A stretch of DNA of 64,000 nt from Cocos nucifera (taxonomy: Eukaryota > Streptophyta > Magnoliopsida > Arecales > Arecaceae): the NCBI GenBank assembly GCA_006176705.1, contig QRFJ01002117.1:169228-233227 (forward strand), read 5' to 3'. The first letter of the stretch is position 1; each line of letters begins with the position of its first letter. Below the pieces are notes generated by a model. The model searched no databases, was not told the origin of the DNA, and saw only the letters and a list, made by a program, of their open reading frames with translations. The translations under genes were made by a program, and so were the position numbers. Shown one piece after another: positions 58,490-64,000 of the stretch.

Positions 58490-61406
58490 AAGATATTTAA
58501 GCAAAAGAATATAGAATTTCCAATTCTCTCCTAATCTCATAGAATTTATCTTCATTTAAGATCTTAGTAAAACTATCAGCCAATTATTTTTTAGTACAAA
58601 CATAATCAAGAATTATGTCATTATTTTGAACATATTCTCTTATAAAATGATATCTTATTTCAATATGTTTTGACCTAGAGTATTGAATTAGATTCTTAGA
58701 TAGATTTATGACACTAGTATTATCACATCTTATGAGAGTTTTATTTAGTTTAATGCCAAAGTCCTCATGTTGTTGCTTAATCCATAAAATTTGTGCACAG
58801 CAACTTTCAACTGCAATATATTTGATCTCGATCGTAGACAATGCTACCAAATTTTATTTCTTGCTAAACCAAGAGATTAGGTTAACTCTTAGAAATTGGA
58901 AAGTTTTACTAGTACTTTTTCTATCTAATCTACATCTAGCAAAGTCTGTATCTGAATATCCAATTAAATTAATTGATGAATTCTTAGAGTACCATAAATC
59001 TATGGATTGAGTTTCTTTTAGGTATTTAAATATTCTTTTTATAGTATTTAAATATGATTCTTTTGGATTAGTTTGAAATCATGAATATAAACAAACACTA
59101 AATATGATATCTGATCAACTAGCAGTTAAATATAATAACGAACCAATCATTCCTCTATAAATTTTTGTATCAACACTTTTATCTCCTTCATCCTTATCAA
59201 GCTTACATGATGAACTCATGGGGGTACCAATGGCTTTGGAGCTCTCCATCCCAAATCTTTTAAGTAGCTCTCTTGTGTACTTGCTTTGGATGATGGAGAT
59301 TTCTTCCTTTGTTTATTTGATTTGAAGTTCAAGGAAGAATATTAGTTCATCTATCATGCTCATCTCGAACTCTCCTTGTATGAGCTTTGCAAAATCTTGA
59401 CATAAAATTTTATTAGTAGATTCAAATATAATATCATCAATATATATTTATATTACTAAGATGTCATCATGATCTCTTTTAATGAAAAGAATTGTATCTA
59501 TATTTCCTCTTGAAAACTCATTATTAAGCAGGAATTTACTTAATCTTTCATACCAAGCCCTACGTGCTTGTTTTAACCCATATAATGCTTTGTTTAATTT
59601 GAAAACATGATTTGAGAAAGCATGATTTTCAAAACTGAAAGGTTGTTCTACATAAACTTCTTCGACAATACATCCATTTAGAAAAGCATTTTTAACATCC
59701 ATTTGAAATAACTTGAAATTCATTAAGCATGCATAAGCGAATAAAAGTCTAATTGTTTCCAATCTAGTAACATGTGCAAAAGTCTCATCAAAATCAATTT
59801 CCTCTTCTTGATTATAATCCTTTGCAACTAATCTTACTTTATTCCTAAATATATTTTTATTTTCATCTAATTTATTCCTATATAACCATTCTATACCAAT
59901 TATTGAATAATTTTTAGATCTTGATACTAAGATCCACACATTATTTTTTTCGAATTGATTAAGTTTCTCTTGCATTGTATTTATCAAATTATAATCTTTT
60001 TCGACTTCATCTATGGTTTTAGGTCAAAATGAGAAATAAATACAAAATAATTGTATGCATCTCTAAGTAAAGTGCGAGTTCTTACCCCATATGATGGATC
60101 ACCAATAATTAGTTCTTTAGGATGATTGTGAACATACCTCCATTCTTTTGGAAGATTATTTGTACCTTGAGGTTGTTCTCATTATCCTTCACTTTCATTT
60201 TCTTGCTTATCTTCTTGCTTATCTTCGTGATCCTCTTCATTTTGAATTATTGAATCCTTTAGGATGATCTCCTTCATCCCTTCTATAAGAAGATCTGCAT
60301 CATCAATACCCTCACTCTTCCTTGATGGAAAATCATTAGTCTCATCAAAGACAACATGTATTGACTCCTTTATGACTAAAGTTCTTTTGTTAAAAACTCT
60401 AAAAACTTTACTAGAGGAGGAATAACTAAGAAAAGTAGCTTCATCAGATTTTGCATCAAATTTACCAAGTTTTTCTTTACCATTGTTCAAAACAAAACAT
60501 CGACGACCAAAAATATGAAAATATGCAATGTTAGGTTTTCTTCCTTTCCAAAGCTCATAAGATGTTTTCTTTAAAATTGGTCTGCTTAGGGTTTGGTTTA
60601 AAATATAACATGCCGTATTAATTACTTCCACTCAAAAGTATCTTGGGAGGTTGCTTTCATATAGCATGGTATGGGCCATTTCTTCTAGAGTCCTATTTTT
60701 CTTTCTACGACCCCATTTTGTTGGGGTGTCTTAGGTACTGAAAAATTATGGCTTATTTCTTTTTCATCATAAAATTTTTCAAAGACTTGATTTTCAAATT
60801 TGATTTCATGATCACTTCAAATACTTTGAATTGAAAAATCTTTTTTATTTATAACTTTTCGATAAAACTTTGAGAAAATATGAAAAGTTTCATCTTTATG
60901 TGCCAAAAAAAAATTCATGTAAAATGTGAGTAGTCATTGATAATTGCAAAATCATAATATTTTCTACCTAAGCTTGTTGTTCTTGTAGGACCAAATAAAT
61001 CCATATGCAATAGTTTCAATGGCTTAGAAGTTGAAACAACATTTTTAAATTTGAATGAAACTCTAGTTTGTTTACCTCGTTGGCATGCATCGTAAATTTT
61101 ATCTTTTTCAAAGTTTAATTTTGGTAAACCGATAACTAATTTCTTTTTAATAAGCTTTGAAAATGAATGCATACTAATGTGTGCAAGCCTACGGTTTTAA
61201 AGCAAACCAGTCTCATTAATTTTGGCATTCATATCTACTAGACATTGCATATTTATCATAGAAAGATCATTTAAATCAACCATATAAACATTACCAGGTC
61301 TATGTCCAACAAATTTAATGCCATCATCAATGGGACTAGTTACAATGCATAATGAAGATTTAAAAATAACTTTGTAACCCTTATCACAAAGTTGACTAAT
61401 GCTTAA
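58490..61406 (-). pseudogene. SIRE-like Copia pol, 5' end cut by an LTR
   Basis: On the minus strand, in order: gag-pre-integrase (61406-61200; SQLCDKGYKVIFKSSLCIV, then NVYMVDLNDL); integrase zinc and core start (61172-60915; LHMDLFGPTRTTSLGRKYY); integrase C-terminus (60631-60182; ACYILNQTLSRPILKKTSYE, ELWKGRKPN, acidic EDHEDKQEDKQE); RT (59987-59448; VRLVAKDYNQEEEIDFDETF, MDVKNAFLNG, ALYGLKQARRAWYERL, then IYIDDII after a stop); RNase H (58850-58584; CDNTSVINLSKN, SKHIEIRYHFIREYV), ending LADSFTKIL. Several stops and frameshifts break it. The SIRE assignment rests on the RNase H wording, the long spacer and the LTR start. Confidence 0.85.
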
Positions 61407-62696
61407 TGTTAGATATGTGTGCCCTAGAAGCCAGAATTGGCAGACACTTGTAATACACTTCAAAGGGCAAAGTTATAATTTTGACTATAAATAATAAAAT
61501 GGATTATTTTTTATCACATATGTGTATTTAGTGTCTATGATACATCCTTTGAGTTAATGATAATGATAATTCTTATTTTCAAGAGTTGAAATTTAAGACA
61601 AGAATTTTTATTATTAACTCATAAAGAGCTCCTGACCACAGGATCATCATGAGGGTGGTGATTGATCCGGAAGGTTGGTGTACAATCACTTCTTTGTAGT
61701 AGATGAGTCTTAAGTCTATGGTGTAGAGACACCGAAGCGAGAGTACAGATACTCGTTAGAGAATGAGGGCACTGAGTGTGACCACCTCGAGTAGTCATAA
61801 GAAAGTCTACCTTCTCGTCGATGATTGACTCGATGCTGCAGTGGTGTGTCTGGTTCTTTGATCTGAGGTACATCGGTAGTTCACCTTAAGGGTGTTATAG
61901 TTTGACTACACCATGACTCGATCTCCTAGCCATTCAAAATCCTGAGGTGTATGTTGGCTATAGCATATTCATTATAGGAATTGGATTGCACCAAGATGGA
62001 TTCTATCTACCTCGGTGGATGAGGAGCAGCCCTATGATGATCATGAGAATCAAGTCCATAAGCCCATGGCCATGGCAGAGAGTGAAATAATAGAAAGAGT
62101 TTCTATTAAGGTTTTCACATCGGACTTAAATCAAATGATTAAATCATATGATAGAAATTAGGATTTGATGAGTTCACCTTAATCCTAATCTGATCGGGGC
62201 TCAAGATAGAAGAACTTAATCATACAAGTAGCTGCATCGAGAGGTTCATTTTTAGTATTGATGGGGTGGCACCATACGCTGCTAGGTGTCACTGATGGAT
62301 TTTGGGAGCAATTAGAATGATTTAGATGATCGATCATTCTAAGTTGTCTGAATCAGAAGAGTTTTGATCCATCGAAAGGAGTTTCGATGATGTTGATGAT
62401 GGAGATCATGACATATCCCATTACCATATAGAACTGAACCTAATTGGATCACACAAATAAGGGTTTGGATCTGGATATCATCAATTGGACTAATCCAGTT
62501 CAATTGATTTGAATAAGATTTAATTAGGTTCAAGAAAATTATGCTAGCACACGATTGAGCCTAACATTCTCCTTTTTCTATCTTAAAAGTTGTCTTAATT
62601 GAGCCAAATGAGTTTGTGCTCACTTAGGTACCTTTACCTAGATTGACTGAAGCTTGTCCAAGTCAGAAAAGGATTGTCTTAATTTATGAGATAAAT
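61407..62696 (+). repeat. LTR fragment of long-LTR Copia family, forward
   Basis: Starts TGTTAGATATGTGTGCC and matches the first ~1290 bp of the copy 1 LTR up to TTATGAGATAAATTT. It splits the SIRE-like pol inside its gag-pre-integrase segment at 61406. At 62697 it changes into the same family in reverse orientation. Confidence 0.85.
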
Positions 62697-64000
62697 TTTT
62701 TCTATTTTTAGATCTGATTATAATATTTATAATATTAAAAAATAAAAAATAAATAGATCTAAAAATTACTTTTAATCAAACAAAAATTATGATCAAACTA
62801 GACTACACATAGAACAATTCTATTCCTAGTCTAGTTATATATCTCATACATATTAGATCTAAATTAATTTATTTTATTTTTTTTTAATTTTCTAATTTTA
62901 GATCTAATCATATCTCATGTGATATTTGAAATCACTAATTAATTAGATTAAATCAGATCTAAAAAAATTTACAAGAATTTTATAAGAACCTGGCTTTAAT
63001 ACCAGTTGAAGGGAAATCCTGATTTCCCTAGGGTCAGGTTCGTTCAGATCTGATTGGATCGAGAGACATATTTCAAAAAATTTTCTCTCATATCTAGATC
63101 ATATTTGACACTTTTTAAATCTAATTTATGATCTGATAATTAAAAAAATAAAACTAAATTAGTTTTAAATTAATTTTTACCTTGATCTTGGGTAATCTGA
63201 TTACCCGTTGATGATCCTGCGGAAGCTCTGAGGTTCTGGATCAAGCCACACAAGCTCCTGGCCTCTACCGATATCCACTCAGGCTAGATTTGGAGATCTT
63301 CTCCTTCTCTTTTTTTTCTCCAAAAATTAGATCTGGATCTGATTTGGAGGATCTTCAAAACACCTTCTAAAGATCACCCGTCGTCTCTACAGCAGTGCTG
63401 CCTTCTTCATTTTTCGTCAGCCTTTCCTTGCCCGACTCGCACTAATCTGAAGGCCCAACTTCCTTAGACGTAGAGAGGAGAGAGAGGGATAGATGGTGGC
63501 ATGAAGAAGGGAGAGGGGTAGCCTTGGGGCGTGGCTTGGAAGAGGAGTTCTCAAAAGTGGGCACAGATAGGGTCTTTTTATAGACTCTGCTGCGCCATGC
63601 AGTGCTGCATCACCCCGGCCAATCACATTGCTTCATTCAATCAGATCTAAATTTGATTGGTGAGATGACATCACCTGATCCAATTAGATGAGAGACCCCA
63701 TAGGTTCATTCTTAGATGGCACCTAAGACTGGTCAAAGTAGATACCCAAGGGCCACCTAAGTAGAAACCAAGAAGCAACCTGGAGTCCCATCCGTATGGG
63801 ACTCCAGCATCCTTACCCATGGGCACACGCCATCCTAGGTGTCCACCCCCTTCTTTCTAATTTCTAGAGAGGGGACAAGCCCCTATCTACTCTCCAATAA
63901 ATGCATGACACATGGGCAGATGTCCAAGGGTCAAAGGTCAATGTTTGACCAAGTCAAAGTGCAAGAATTAGCAGGTGACGAAAAATGGCAGATCTGTCTC
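62697..64000 (-). mobile_element. Long-LTR Copia 5' end, reverse orientation
   Basis: 62697-62991 is the reverse complement of the first ~290 bp of the leader (compare 8010-8290). 62992-63004 is the PBS (minus strand TGGTATTAAAGCC, one base off the usual form). 63007-64000 is the LTR read backwards, with a TATAAAAA box (complement 63575-63582). At the window edge it has reached LTR position ~1290, the same point at which the forward fragment stopped. The small minus-strand frame 63417-63626 lies in LTR sequence and is not a gene. Confidence 0.85.

Noticed and set aside
58708..59010. Plus-strand 100-residue frame
   Set aside because: Antisense shadow of the SIRE-like RNase H.
63985..64000. 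Palindrome-like AGATCT at the window edge
   Set aside because: A six-base palindrome in decayed LTR sequence is expected by chance and is cut by the window end.

Overview
This window is repeat-rich nuclear DNA from a flowering plant. I found no convincing single-copy host gene, rRNA, tRNA or CRISPR array. Nearly everything that can be recognised is LTR retrotransposon sequence, both Ty3/Gypsy and Ty1/Copia, decayed by stop codons, frameshifts and deletions and nested several layers deep. The style of the elements (SIRE-like Copia with very long AT-rich tails, Tat-like Gypsy with satellite-like 3' regions) suggests a monocot, possibly a palm. That is an impression, not something the window proves.

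Layout, 1-42.4 kb. A plus-strand gag-only Gypsy element runs from the window start (AT-rich leader, gag at about 1.0-2.9 kb) to its 3' region and LTR (32.8-34.5 kb, probably continuing at 38.6-40.0 kb). It is split by a minus-strand Tat-like Gypsy element at 2911-32828, with 5-bp target duplications ATGAG on both sides. That element has kept gag and the C-terminal tail of integrase, but has lost protease, RT, RNase H and the integrase core. Its 3' region holds two tandem arrays: A with a 115-116 bp unit and B with alternating ~28/35 bp units. A long-LTR Copia element (5712-15987, plus strand) sits between the arrays. Array B, the Copia element and the edge of array A then appear a second time (16365-28094). 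Much of the second copy is littered with 1-2 bp indels and it contains a 25-N gap, so at least part of the duplication is probably an assembly artefact. A small gag-like element with SIRE-type ends (34471-38580) is inserted in the outer LTR. The outer Gypsy itself seems to interrupt a minus-strand Copia element (40047-42149) that has lost gag and integrase.

Layout, 42.4-64 kb. A minus-strand coiled-coil gag-like gene with one recognisable intron (42994-44080) is cut by a third copy of the long-LTR Copia family (44082-55150). That copy carries a 1.8-kb probable solo LTR in its leader and an indel-rich patch that looks borrowed from another family member. Next comes a minus-strand SIRE-like Copia (LTR 55151-56104, pol 58490-61406), broken by yet another LTR of the long-LTR family. 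The window ends in a head-to-head inverted arrangement of that LTR (61407-64000).

How the parts relate. The autonomous-type enzymes (RT, RNase H, integrase) are only seen in Copia remnants. The two Gypsy elements and the 34.5-38.6 kb gag-like element have no RT and would have needed enzymes in trans. The strongest biological lead is that the gag-like element shares its LTR start and polypurine tract with the nearby SIRE-like Copia. The strongest technical lead is the suspected false duplication and chimeric patching. All coordinates and translations were read by eye; no alignment or database search was run.
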